Shown in pieces: positions 11,564-23,350 of a stretch of DNA of 64,000 nt. A program made the position numbers and the translations under genes. Source of the DNA: Echria macrotheca. Lineage: Eukaryota; Ascomycota; Sordariomycetes; Sordariales; Schizotheciaceae. The DNA is taken from contig MU839831.1 of assembly GCA_030411725.1 (NCBI GenBank), positions 124,001-188,000 of the forward strand. Direction: 5' to 3'. The notes beneath the pieces were generated by a model. It saw only the letters and a program-made list of their open reading frames with translations, was not told the origin of the DNA and searched no databases. Numbering within the stretch: position 1 is the stretch's first letter; each line of letters begins with the position of its first letter.

Positions 11564-14500
11564 CTAGTAAGCCCTGGCGAATGTCTTCTTCTTCCGCCCG
11601 AGGTCCGCCCTCGATACGTACTGCGAAGCCGATGTCCGGGACACCTCGCTCCGTGGCGCCGACGACGCCGGCACGCTGTAGCCCCGCCGGGTGCCCGTGC
11701 CCCACTTCTTACGCACCCAGCCCGGCCCCGACGGCATCTCCGGGTCATACGTCTCGTCAATGCTATCCTCTGCGTAATCCTCCACCACCTCCGGCTCTGG
11801 GCTGCTCGTAAGCAGTGACACCACTTGCGAGCCCTGCGGTATCTTGAACGAGTCCGAAGCCTGTGAGGAGGACCTTATCGACTTTGACTTCCCTGTCTCC
11901 ACAACACGATTTTCCTTCTTGATGGACTTGCCCCCCTTTTTGACTACTGGCTTCTCGATCGGCTTGCTCGCCAGCTTCCTCGCAAGGCTGAACGGCCGTT
12001 GACTCTGGCTTTGCGGCTCCTCCTTGACACGCGAGAACTCGTCCTCTGATCCGTCACCCTCCTCCAGCCTGCGCATCGCTTCTTCACACTGCAGATCTGA
12101 CGTGACTTCTGACTTGCGAGACTTGATGGCTGATGAAACAGCACGAGGGCCGTTCGTAGAAGCCGAGAGGAACGTCCCAAGGTCCGCCAGCTCCGGGAGG
12201 TCGAGGCTCGAGCTCTGAGATCGGCCCGCACTCTCGTCGCTGTCGTCGTTGTGTTCGTCATCAGCAGGTGTCGTTCCCCCGAGGGAGTGCTTTGGTAGCA
12301 CGGGACTGGCCGTCGCTGCATTGACATCGCGGGATTCCTCTTCGAGTCGCTCGGAAAGCATGTCGTCACCAAAATCCACACCCGTGTCCGAATAGGGTTG
12401 TCGACCGCTTGCCAAGCTAGCCGAGCCAGGAGACATCGAGCCGAGCCGGAGCCGCGGATACTCGACGTCATTCTTCGGTGTCGGGATGGGCGGATCATCT
12501 GAAAATCCATTGAAGGGTTCCAAGACAACTGGTTGGGAGTCGACATAGTCCGAAGTTGGCAGCTGAGCAGGCTCGAGGTTGGGGGCTGGCGACGTGGCAT
12601 GAGAAAGAGCGGGCAAGGCAGCTTGCTGTGACATCTCCTCAAGTTGACGCGACGGGCTGTTGAGATCGCGTCCGCTTTCTTCCAAGGAGGGATCAACCTC
12701 CTTGCGGAAACCAGCCTCACTGATCAACTGGCTGATCTCGTGTCTCCGATCCTCCGAGATGGTTATCTCTTTGGACGGCGGGATCTGAGCATCCGGTAGC
12801 TCTTCAACACTCTCATGGGACGGTAGCTCTTCGGCGCTTCCGTGGATGGTCTCGGGAATGACGCTGTCGAAGTGCTCCGTGCTGTCTTCCGGTTGGTTGG
12901 GCTTGTCCGCGACCTTTTGTGAAGGGTCGTTGTCAAGAGTAGTCGACTGGTCTGATTGTGCCTTGCTCTCCTCCCTTGCTAGAGAAGCACCCGGATTTTG
13001 ATCTGTTTCCATGGGCGTCGTGGAAATAACCTGCGGGGGGCGGTAAAGAACGCGAGGCTCCATCATGTCTGCAAGGGCCAAAGTGCGATAACCCTGCTCG
13101 ATTTCATCCTGCATCTCCTCATCTTCATCAGGTTGTTCAAATTTATCGTAAACCCGATTACCATCTTCGTCGTAGGTCTTGTCGGCCTGGTCGAGGTTTC
13201 TGTAGCTTTTCGCGAGACGCACCTGGAGCTCATCACCGTCGTAGACATCGACAACAGTGCCCACCAGCTCTGATACCTGTGGTTGCCAGTTTGTTGCTTT
13301 GGAAAGCAGCAGCTGCTTCCATACGAGCACCATTCCAGAAGAGAGCCCGCCCGCTTCGAGCATGGGAAGCGATGATACATCGGCAGGCAAGGCCGGAATA
13401 CCATCCTCCTCCTCGTCATCAACAGGGCTATCGCCGTGATTAGCCTCGGGATCTTCCAGCTTCAAAGGCCGATCTGTATTCATCTCCGAATTGTCGTCAT
13501 AACTCAAGGTAATGTCCCAATCCCCACCGTTGTCGGCGAAGCCTGAATCATCGTAATAAGAACTGTTGGCGTTGTCGTCATATGAAGTATATGATCCTCT
13601 TCTCTTCTTGGCAGCTGGCTGATCATGCTCGTAATTATCGGCACGGTTGCGCCGTTTCCTCTTTGCCCCTGCTCGCTTCTGCTGGGGATCCCAGCGCTGG
13701 ACGAAGGGGAAAGGGGGCTCGCTGAGCAGAACACCTTCCTCGCAGCACTCCACGGCACTATACACAATCCGGTCTCGCCAAGCTTCCGGGTCTTCCTGTT
13801 CTGCCTGCTGGCTAGTAGCTGCACCGGCACTCTCATCTTCATCGCGCAGTCGATGGTTGCTATGCACCCGGACATCCTTCATCAAGTTAGAACGAATGTT
13901 TTCCTCGTCCGCCTTCGACTTGGGGTTCTTCAACCCCAGCGCACCAAAAAGCATTCGACGACCAGCGGCGACATCAAGCTTGCTCTTCCGTTGTGATGAC
14001 GATTCGTCACCATTTGCGGGAGATGGCGCGGACCGGGACAGGGAAACATCGTGGGCATCTTTGGGCTTCTCGCTCTCCAGGTTATGCAACGGTGACTCCG
14101 TGAGCCCCAGCTGCGCAAGCAGGGCTGCCTTCTTAGCAGCGAATGCGTCCGGGGCCGGAGAGGCGACAGATTGCTCTGGTGCTGATGGCTCGCGACCAAG
14201 TATTCCCTGGGCAGCATCTTTCTGCGCCATGCGTATTGCCCTCCGGCGTGCGTTCCTGCGCTGCGTTGCTGTCTTGCCGCGTCCGGGCGGGACTGCCACC
14301 TTCACCATATCCGCCACCAGCTTCGCGACAGGCTGTGCGACGGCCGCCTTCGGAGGACTAACCGGTGATACCTGCTCTTGGGGGATAGCAGCAGGACCGA
14401 ATGGATTCTTGGTCACCTCCTTTGCCTCAAAAGACGGCGCCGATCCGGAGTCGGAGTCTGAATCAGAGTCGGAGCTGGAATCTGATGCAGATGATGAATC

Positions 14501-16474
14501 ACTAGAGTCTGAAGCCTGGTCGGTCCCCTCTGCGGCATTGCCCGCATCGTTGTCCTCGTCGTCCTCGTCGTCGTCCTCGTCGATCTCGGACTCGTCTGAG
14601 TCACTGCTGCTGTCTTCGGAGCTGGAGCCATCATCGCTCGACCCATCACTTGACTCGGGATCGCTGCTGTCTTTGCTGCTAGCCTCGTCCTGGAGTGTCG
14701 AGTTGGGGATGACTCTCTCAGTGACTTTTGCGCCACCGTGCGGTTCAGGTTGTTGACGAGACGACGCGACCTCAGGTCCGCTATCGCTCTCGTCGTCGCT
14801 TTCACCGTTGCTATCATTCTCCGCGTCCTCGATGTCCGCCTTGTCATCCATATCGGCATCCTCCCCATCACCCTCCTCGTCGTCATCGTCCTCCTCCTCC
14901 TCCTCCTCGCCGTCACTGGGCGATTCACTGGAGGCGTCGTCATCGAGCTGGGAACCGGGATTCTCAAAATCAGAATCATCTGATTCCGAACTAAGGCCAA
15001 AATCCGCTTGAGGTGAAACATCGCCCATCTGGTCAACAACGCCTGAGGTCGTGTCTTTGGGTGCTGGGTCCAATGACTGGCCGTGATCTTCGTCAACTCC
15101 CATGTCCATCTCATCATGACTCTCGTCAAACTTGGTATGGACCGGCATTTTGACCGGCTGCCCCGACCTGCGGAGTGCCTCTGCCGTGTGAGTCGATGCT
15201 GTACCAGCCATTATCGAACCAGACGGGAATCCGTGTTGGTCGTAGTGCTTTGCGACCGAGTCAACTGATTCTGCGTCAGACCCGCCCATGGAGACGTCGT
15301 CGTCAGGCAAAGCATCATCGTTCGGCTTCGGGACTGGGTCTTCATCGGGCTTGGAGAGTGTGCTCGCATGCAAACGCTCGTAATGTTCCACCATCTTCTG
15401 CCGGGATAGGAGGGCCGGGTACCTGGATAACAACCTGCGATATGCTTTCTTCTCGTTCTTGTCGTAAGTAAGCAGGTATTTCTCGCAGACAGTTACCGGG
15501 GCTGTGGGAAAGGCAGCCCTCAAGGCAGCGATCTTGTCGAGAGTTGTTAGGTCGAGGGCAGCGCCGTCTGCGCCGGTCCCCTGGGCTGCTGAGTCTGCAA
15601 GCTCCTCCGTAGCGGATTCGACCTGTTGTTCTTCTTGGCTGGGATCATTATTTGCCTCATCCTGAGCAGGGTCGGTTTCCGCATGAGCTTCCTTCTCTAA
15701 CTGGGCATTAGCCATCTCCAACTCCCGCAGCTCTTCCTCGAGCTCAGCTTGGTCGACCTCGTCCAGATCCTCGTCGGCATCTTGTTCATCTTCGCCCAGG
15801 AAGTCGTCATCCGCATCTTCGTCTTCATCGGTATTGAACTCGTTATCGTTGTCGTAATCAGCATGAATCCGCACACTTTTGGAAGATCGAGTGCGTTCGC
15901 CATGCTCGGTGAGAAGCAGCGGCTGGGAGTCGCCCTCCACATCCCACTCGTCTTCGCCGGCGGCATCATGCTCATGGTATGTGATTCTTCGTCGCTTAAG
16001 CGGTGGGATCTCAATAGTCGGTCTGTCTCTCGGGACTCTGAGACGGGGACGACCGAAGGCGATACCGTCGATGAGGTGCTTGCCATCGGATGATATTTGG
16101 TGTCGACCACTGAGGCGTCGCTTTCTCCGGTCGTCGGTAACGAGTGGGCGGATGCTGTTAAAACATTTTCAGCGGAGAACATAGATGATGGTGACGGGGT
16201 GAAGTGGTGCGTACTATATCTCCTCGTCATTCTTCAGCACGTCAGATACCTGCTGGAAGTGCATGCAATCGAAGCCGCGGCCCTGGGCATCTCGGAGCTC
16301 TACAGTGTAGTCTTCAAGACCCCAGTCACTGCTCTCTAGCGGGATGACCTCGTCGACCTTCTCGAGGAGGTTGGCGATGGTGGGGTCGTTTTCGAGCCGG
16401 ATGCTGAAGACGACGCGAACCTCGGGCAGCGCGTGTCGCCGCACGACGAGGCGAAGACGGAGACTGTCTCCCAT
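11564..16474 (-). CDS. Large acidic nuclear protein, coilin-like (DUF7357-type N-terminus)
   Basis: Two exons, 16215-16474 and 11564-16154, joined in phase 2 by a 60-nt intron, giving 1616 residues. Residues 1-95 (RLRLVVRRHALPEVRVVFSI, then GLEDYTVELRDAQG, then VLKNDEEIYIRPL) look like the ubiquitin-like N-terminal domain of coilin, followed by a strongly conserved block SGRHQISSDGKHLIDGIAFG (about 101-120) and a basic patch KRRRITYHEH. Around 292-328 a helical UBA/CUE-like segment follows (LRAAFPTAPVTVCEKYLLTY). About 485-660 is an Asp/Glu/Ser tract. Basic QRRNARRRAI lies near 715, and RRMLFGALGLKNPKSKADEE near 820. Residues about 1015-1130 resemble the coilin Tudor-like domain (WQPQVSELVGTVVDVYDGDE). 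Coilin organises Cajal bodies and binds snRNP proteins. The match is by pattern only; the role here is inferred. The C-terminal quarter is disordered and basic. Confidence 0.75.
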
Positions 16475-17855
16475 TTCGACGGCGGCGGAAAGGATGAGGT
16501 CTAAAATTGTTCGGCCAAAGAGTTGTCAAGCTTGAACGAGTCGATCAGCAGTGTGATTATGGAGTTGTCGGGCAGAGGAAGCACGAGCTTGGGCAAGCCA
16601 AGACGTCTCCTGGACACCGGGGATTTTTCAGGCAAGAAGTCGCGAAGCTCCGACCGCGCTTTTCAGAATTACCAGGATAGGGAATTGCGGGGCGCAAATG
16701 GGCTTTTTTGGTTGGCCGAGAGCCTGGAAGCTGGAAAGCCCCACAGCAACGTTTGACAAGCACGACCCAGATAGCGTGAAGGGGTCCTGGACTTTCTCAG
16801 GCAGCAAAGACAAGATGAAGAGGGCACATAATGAACAAACAGTTCAGGTTCAATCTTTCTATTCGTGACAAAAGCACTGCACAGAGGATCAGCGTTTGGG
16901 GAGATTGCTAGCCCCTCGCCTGCGCCATTGCACTAACAATTACACGTAACCTTTGGCCACATTGCGACGTCCTCCGCAGAACCACCTGCAAGCAAACAAC
17001 ACAAGCCAGCAGGCGAGGGGAGGAAACTGGTCGCGGATGAATCTACATGGATACCGTTGAATCCTTTCTGGACTGGTACATTATCTCTCCCTTTCCGCTC
17101 CCCTGTCTTCCTCCCCCCTCTCCTTGCCGAGGAAGATGACTTTCATAAAATGTAAGGTAAGAAGGTAAGGCCAACGTCGTTAAGGGCCAGCCCGTACAGC
17201 TGACATGTGCTATACTGGGATCAGCGTCTAAAGGCATGATAGCGGTAATTCAAACTTCTGAATGCTCTGTTCTAGGCGGAGCAATATGTAGAAATCCTAG
17301 GCCGTCCTGTATAAGAGACTTCAGGGATGAATGGATCTCGGTTGATTCATGCCGGGAAGAAGTCTTTATGAAGCATGGCTCAGCTGCAATTACTTCTACC
17401 CCAAAGTTTACTGAAATTCCAGGCTCTCAGTTTGATTCTATTTGAGTCTGAACCAGTTGTATGCAACGACCAGCGAAAAGTCTCCCGTCGGCGAACCGAG
17501 AGTCGACTCACGGTCCCAATGGCTCCGAAACTCCGTTCAAGCTTTCGCATAAATATCCCGTAGCTCGAATGCAGGAGCGTTGGACCGAGTTGAAATTCTA
17601 AATCGGCTGAAGCAATCTGTTAGAGAAACACGCACGATTTTGAGCCACGAAAACCTGGAGGAAACTCACTTTGATCCGAAAAACACAATACCGCCGCAGT
17701 GAAATCTATGAAATCTTCACTTTTTAATCGTAAGACCAAATGGTAACGCCCCGACTTGCTCTCAGGATGATTTGATGTCAACCCATTTCCCCTCTAATAA
17801 TTCAAGCGAGCCACTGTTAGTATCCATATCATCTGACTAAAAAGGACACGGGAAC
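16475..17855. other. Intergenic region, no gene supported
   Basis: The part next to 16475 is the presumed promoter of the coilin-like gene, which reads to the left. No coding frame of convincing composition was found. The short zinc-cluster gene may have one more exon inside the last 50 bases of this interval (see that entry). Confidence 0.5.
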
Positions 17856-18483
17856 CTACTGTTGCTTATCTTGTGCCAGCTGCAAGAGCAAACACCCGCC
17901 CTTGACCTCCCGCACGACCGTGGCAACATCGCCGCCCTTGCGCAGGCGAAGCAGCACGTTGATGGCCTCGTCCTCGGGCATGGTGCACAGCAGATGACAA
18001 AGCTCCTCGGCATCGGACGTTCGGTTCTCCTGTCGCTCCTGGAGCTCGCCGTACTTGCGCTTGAGCGCCTGCAGGTGCGTCTCGGCCGGCGCCGAGATGT
18101 ACTTGCACTCCGAGTCGGCCCGGTCGCAGGCTATGCATCTTGGTCTGCCACCTGAGCACTGTTGATTTTATTCTTAGCATCTTGGAGAACTGCTCGAATT
18201 TTTGGTTCAGATGACATACCTTGACCTTGCGCCTTCGACATGCATCGCAGGCCGCCTTGACGTGGACGTTTTTGGGCGGGATGAAAAGGTGCCGCGAGCT
18301 GGTCGTGATGATGTCCCGCTTTGGATTTCGTACACTTGGGTTAGCCGGGAGGATAGGCCTGATCCGCCTCGGGTTTGATGGGAATTTTGGCGAGCCAGCA
18401 GAGTCTGAACGGGATGAAGAAGAAGATGAAGATGAAGACGAGGACGAATAAGACGAGCAATCTGATTCGATGGATAGCGACAT
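17856..18483 (-). CDS. Short Zn(II)2Cys6 zinc-cluster protein
   Basis: Two exons, 18220-18483 and 17856-18158, joined in phase 0 by a 61-nt intron (GTATGT donor, GCTAAG branch, AACAG acceptor), giving 188 residues. The intron splits the cluster: CDACRRRKVK in exon 1 and CSGGRPRCIACDRADSEC in exon 2 complete Cys79, 82, 89, 96, 99 and 106. A Ser-rich run (about 10-25) and a basic region precede it. Behind it are a linker, a short coiled segment (LQALKRKYGELQERQENR) and the helix EDEAINVLLRLRKGGD, a pattern common behind the cluster in fungal regulators. There is no middle homology domain. The stop codon overlaps a possible donor (GTAGGT at 17859), and a downstream exon from about 17813 would give another C-terminus. 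Expected to be a nuclear DNA-binding regulator with unknown targets. Confidence 0.75.
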
Positions 18484-19588
18484 GGCGGCGCACGATCAAA
18501 GCAGGGATGCGTTTTTAGGTACCGAAGGATGTAGCTCAAACAGACAACAGCGGAGAACAATGGATAAAACCCCGCTTCCACTCAAATTCCCAACCGACAG
18601 AGATGGGGTGAAAAAGAAGGAGGGACACAGAGCCAGTTTGATATCCCGCCTCGCCGCCCATGGTATTAATCCAAGATATCGGCACTCCTCAGGTGCTACC
18701 CGTCAACCAAGGTACAACGCCGGAATCCTTGCCGTCGGGCTCTGATTGGGCCGGCGCCTCGCCCTCTGACCCCGACACAGTGCAGGTGTGGCTCAGCTCT
18801 GTCGGCTCACCCGTTTCGCGCGCTTCCAGACCACCGGACAGCCCCAGCTGCACTGTGTCAATGCGCTGTAAGATGCCGCGTTCAGCGCCAGACCAATCGC
18901 CTTCCAATGAAGGCGTTCCCGATCACCCCATTGGCTGAGTTCCTGCGGCAGGGCATCGGATGACTGGCAGCGCCAATCCCTTTTGGGTTCTCAAACAGGA
19001 CGTCAGTCAACAGGTTTGACGGCTTCAAATGCCAAAAAGCCCCTTCACTTTGCTGTATTGGATGGCATGATGGTCGTTTCTTGGCTTGCGTCGTGCCATG
19101 CGAGATCGTGAAAACCGACTTCCGGAGTCTCGATCGGGAGGGAGTTGTCAACGGTCAGCGGCGATCACGCCACCCCTCTGAGCGGCACACAAGCGCATCA
19201 CTGCGCTGGCCCAGCTCCGGGCCGAAGTTCAGGAATTCGCGCAGAGATGCGGTGAAAAAGACCGCCCGACAGGGTGGCAAACGTGAACACGGCTCATGGC
19301 CCGCGGAGAGATATTTCCACGGTTACATCGAATGGTCAAGTCTCGTTTATGATCAACTCCCGCTTTTAAGCTCCGTTTCAATACGATATGCCAACATGTA
19401 TCGGAATATCTCGGCTCGACTCGCCTCAGAGCCAAGCCAAGCAAGCACACATGTGCTGAGGTCATATACAGGCTCAGAAAAGAATCCCAAAACGCCAGAA
19501 GAATGTGCCGCCGAATACCAAGCTATCTACAAAATGTACGAGCGACATCTCCTCCCGTGATGCTGACAGCGCAATCAGGGACGCAAGC
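18484..19588. other. Intergenic region with an inverted repeat
   Basis: Lies upstream of the zinc-cluster gene and downstream of GTP cyclohydrolase II. Perfect 11-base arms GACACAGTGCA (18774-18784) and TGCACTGTGTC (18849-18859) flank further partial complementarity. A 159-codon frame at 19081-19560 is not family-like and I do not count it as a gene. Confidence 0.55.
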
Positions 19589-20850
19589 TTATCGAGGAAG
19601 TGCGGCCATATCCAACATGTGGCCCATTTTTTCGATCTATCATGCTGTTAGCCAAACCGCCAGATTATGATGAGTTTCGAGAGGAGCCGAACCTTGGTCT
19701 TGAGATACCCTTCTACCTCTGGCGCCCGGAACCCACCTCGGCCTTTCCACGAGAGCGGAACCATGGCCACGCGCTCCCTGACAACAACCTCACGGTTCGG
19801 ACCCTCAACAGCACGGATCTTGTCTGGGTTGTTGGTCAGCAGGCGAATATCGCTCTGCCCAAGGTCTAGGAGCATGGCCGTGGCAAGCCCGTAGCTCCTC
19901 GCGTCGGCTGGGTGCCGCAGCAGCAGGTTCGCCTCGACCGTGTCGTTGCCCAGGTCCTGCAGGTTGTACGCTTTGAGCTTCTCGCCCAGCCCGATACCGC
20001 GCCCTTCCTGCCGGAGGTAGATGATAATACCGCCCGCCTTGTTGCTCGGCAGCGACATGAGCCGCGCCGCCTCGTCCAGCTGCTCGCCGCAGTCGCACCG
20101 CGCCGACCATACTGTCTCGCCCGTGTAGCACTCGCTGTGTATCCTGACCAGCGGGATCGCATTGTCTGTGTCTTTGCCATCCGTCAGCGCACCGGTTGGG
20201 TTCCCGGACGCCATTCCGCTCGTTGTCCTCCCAGGATACAGCCGCCCCGTGTAAGCGCCGCGGACCAGCCGGTCCATCTCGGTCTCGCCCTCCCTCGGGG
20301 CGTCCAGCGACTTGCTGCGGATTGAATCGCCGAACACGATGGCGAGGTGCTCTTTGTTGTCCATGTTGTTGGTGTACAGGTGCAGAAACATCTCGGCGCC
20401 CGTGGTTGTCGGTATCCGGGCGCGGACTACGCACTGCACTTCGGGGAGCGTCTCGAGCAGCTTCGGGTGTTTTGATCCGCACCCACCCGTCGGGACTGAG
20501 CTGTCCACAGGAACGCCGCGGGGTTCTGAGAGGAGGAGTGGCGTAGCATTGCTGCCATTAGGCGTCGCGGTGCCCGGGGTCGACGGTGGTGTGAAGGCGG
20601 GCGAGAGAAGCGACGGCGGGGGCGGGGGTTGGGTCAACGTTGATGGCGGCCGCGACGGCGCTGAGGATGTGGTCGAGATGGCATCGTCTTCCCTGTCGCG
20701 GTGCAGATGAGAAGCGGAGTCCCGGTTTGCGAGGGAGAAGTCGGCCGGGTCGATGTCGAGGTCGCCTTCTGGAGGCGTGGTGCGGGGTGAGTAGAACGAA
20801 GGCAATTGGGCGCCGGCGCTCGGCCATTGCTCCCGCGTAGAATTGTGCAT
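19589..20850 (-). CDS. rib1: GTP cyclohydrolase II
   Basis: Two exons, 19693-20850 and 19589-19636, joined in phase 0 by a 56-nt intron (GCTAAC branch), giving 401 residues. The small last exon restores the conserved end EGYLKTK|IEKMGHML; unspliced reading gives an unrelated tail. The enzyme opens GTP to 2,5-diamino-6-ribosylamino-pyrimidinone 5'-phosphate, formate and pyrophosphate, the first step of riboflavin synthesis, in the cytosol. The zinc ligands Cys241, Cys252 and Cys254 lie in SECYTGETVWSARCDCGEQ. The catalytic segment LRQEGRGIGLGEKLKAYNLQ (279-298) follows, then DLGNDTVEANLLL. Residues 1-130 are a Pro/Ser/Thr-rich extension typical of fungal Rib1. A stretch of about 30 residues between GRLYPG and IPLVRIHSE looks like a family-specific insertion. 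The bifunctional bacterial RibB half is absent, as expected in fungi. Confidence 0.95.
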
Positions 20851-21743
20851 CGTGTCGCAGGGGCGGGTGGTTGAAGTTAGGGCAAGGAGGGTTCAGAGTC
20901 GCACTCAGATGTTTGGTCTAGGTGTCCGTTGCGGTTGCAAGAGACTCGGCCCGGAAATCTAGGGTCCTTCGCGGTCGTAGAATAGCGGGGCGATCGGAAA
21001 CCGGCTCGTGGGCTTCTATTGCCTAGAGTACACAACGACGGATTACGTGTGTGGATCCGAGTTTGCTGACATTCACGGCTCTGGTAACAGCGATATTTAT
21101 TCGCCCCTCCGTTCTCGATCGGATTCGGCCGTCCACTTCCATGCTTACCGGCGCGCGCGGCACGGCTTGATCATCAGCGGTCTTCGGGTCTGGGAGTCAT
21201 TAGTCATGATTGCAGGGTTGTGGAAGTATCCGTCAGTGCTTGCTCCGCTGACGACCACGCGAGACGCGGGGTTTCTTCGCTGGGGCCGTTTCTTTGCCGC
21301 GGATTTTTTGGCTGCGGGGTCGCCGGAGAGTGATCGGAGTGGTGGCCCGAGCGCCTAGCTGCAGGGAGCCCTGAGCTTCCGCCACAGTTTTGGCGTGAAA
21401 GCTGGGCATGATTATGATGATTTCCCCTTTCTTTTCTCATCAAACACGCAAGCCGATATCGTCCAGCATTTGGTGAACCCAAAATCCTTTTTTTCATTCG
21501 ATGCATCTACGGCTTAGATCGCGGAGTGCCACATATCATGTCAAATTGGAATGGCGCGAAAAGAAGAAGGCACATCCTTGGTTTAGTGGAAGTTGACGGT
21601 ACTTCCTCTCGACAGGCCGTCCGCCGTCCGGTCACCGAACAGGATGATTTTGATTTTGCATAGTGAACGAAACCAGTCTCCGAGGTGTGCGTTGCATACA
21701 GGATAAAAAGTGTCACTACGGTTAACTTTCTACCGCTTTTCTG
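20851..21743. other. Intergenic region, no gene supported
   Basis: Holds the promoter of the rib1-type gene (which reads left) and the 3' flank of the cyclase gene. No family-like frame was found. Confidence 0.55.
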
Positions 21744-22861
21744 CTACAAAATGGCAACACCATTTGGCGGACTGGCAATCCCCCCAGGAACCTGCTCGAA
21801 GAGTGTGAGCGTCCTGAACTTGGGCTTGAGAACCTGGTAGACAGACCTTTAGCGGCATGCTGCTGAAGAAAAAAGACCACTTCATCCTTGTCTTGCACTC
21901 CTGCGCCAGCCTCTCGAGGTCGAACAGCTCGCCAATCGGCATTCCCCAGCCGGCAATCAGCCACTCGTGAAGAATATGTGTCTTGGGGAACGGCTGGGCC
22001 TCCAGCGTCAACATGTCGCCGGCCACGGCCGAAAACTCGTGATCCCACAACCACCTCAACATCCGCTCTCCCGCTTCCAACCCCATGATGGGCGGTTCAG
22101 GTTCCTGGGACATGTATGCCTCAACTTCCTCTGCCGAGAGTGAGTCCAATGTCTTAACGAGACCGCTCCGGATGAGCAGGATGTCTCCCGGCCTGAACTG
22201 CACCTTTTGCGCAGCTGCCACGGCTTCGAGGTCTGACACATTGATAAGCGTCGAAGCTAACAGATCCGGGTTGCGACCTTGGGATGCCATCCACGACCCC
22301 CAGTCCAGCAGCACACCTCTGCCGACAATGCCCCCGTTTTCGACCCATACTGTGGCCGAGTCAGAGATAGGCACGCATGTCAGTCTTCTCCAGGGACTCA
22401 CCATCGATGCCATACTCAGCAGAGTCGTCGAATTGTTCCTGCTTGACACCGTTGAAGTAGACTCGCTCAGTTTGATAACCTACAAGCAGATAGTCATCAG
22501 CAAGCCAGCCTGTCAGATAACGGTATCCTGACATACCATAATGCCTGAACCCGTCCCACTGAGTACTAGACTGTGTGTTAAACGTCAAGACATCATCATT
22601 GACAGCTCTCGGCAACATGCGGCAGATCTGATGGTTAAACGGTTGTCTCTTGAAACAAGGTGTCTTCGGCCCGGAAAGCGTCCAATCGGTCGAGATACGA
22701 ATCCCGTATTGTATTTCCTCAGCGGCTTGCCTCGTATTTTCAGGGGTGAGCCGGTTCAGGGTTCCCAGCTTGTCATTGTCGCCAAAGAGACCCCATGCGT
22801 TTCCTGGCGGGCCGTCTTTTCGAAGAGGGAGGTCTTCGAACGGCGGTGTCTTGGGTAACAT
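21744..22861 (-). CDS. Putative cyclase / kynurenine-formamidase-like (PF04199-type) protein
   Basis: Four exons: 22537-22861, 22402-22479, 21847-22349 and 21744-21791, giving 317 residues, typical for the family. The introns are 57, 52 and 55 nt, each with a CTGAY or CTCAC branch. Splicing restores the family blocks TQWDGFRHYG|YQTERVYFNG, YGID|VWVENGGIVGRGVLLDW and SSMPLK|VPGGIASPPNGVAIL. The family includes metal-dependent formamidases and cyclases. In many members an HxGTHxD motif binds metal; here the equivalent stretch is FNTQSSTQWDGFRH (94-107), the variant usual in the fungal branch, so the substrate cannot be transferred from KynB. The protein has no signal peptide and is probably cytosolic. 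Later residues contain DILLIRSG and GWGMPIGELFDLE, both standard. Confidence 0.85.
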
Positions 22862-23350
22862 GTTTGCTTTTTGAGTTGGTGCTGACCAGCTTTTGATGGC
22901 CTCCGGTTTGACTAGGGAAGAAGTCTGTTGCGATATGTGGAAGAACTGGGCTTTCTCAGCCGGCGAGAAAATGAGAAGCGGGGAAGTCAGTGGTCAGACG
23001 GCTAAAGGCAAACTCATGCTTCTCCCCAGGTCGTTTGCGGTCAACCCTATGCATTGTCTTGCTTGAAGGGTCCGGCGTAGATCTTCTGTTCTCTGCACGA
23101 ATTACCGCACTAAGCACCGAAATATTTAGTCATTCTTCCTCCCACTAAACTCACGATCCATTGGCTCTAATTCGTAGCCTTTCGTCAGCTGTCTCATATC
23201 CTGTTACTTCATAAGTACCTACCTACTTGTACAATGCCTAGGTAAGCTTCTCCTCATTCCTCAGCAATAATTCAACCAACCCATCGAAATCACCATCATC
23301 AGGTAGAAAACGTCTTCTGGCTATGGAGACATCAACATTCACAATCACAA
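22862..23350. other. Intergenic region between cyclase and tRNA-Val
   Basis: Presumed promoter of the cyclase gene plus the 5' flank of the tRNA. Repeated TACCTACCTACTTG-like short motifs occur near 23215-23230. No gene seen. Confidence 0.55.

Noticed and set aside
13647..14756. 369-codon plus-strand frame opposite the coilin-like gene
   Set aside because: It is the complement of the Asp/Ser tract, which naturally yields an open Ser/Leu-rich frame; no family features.
19081..19560. 159-codon plus-strand frame next to rib1
   Set aside because: No recognisable feature, Arg/Ser-rich, overlaps no supporting splice or context evidence.
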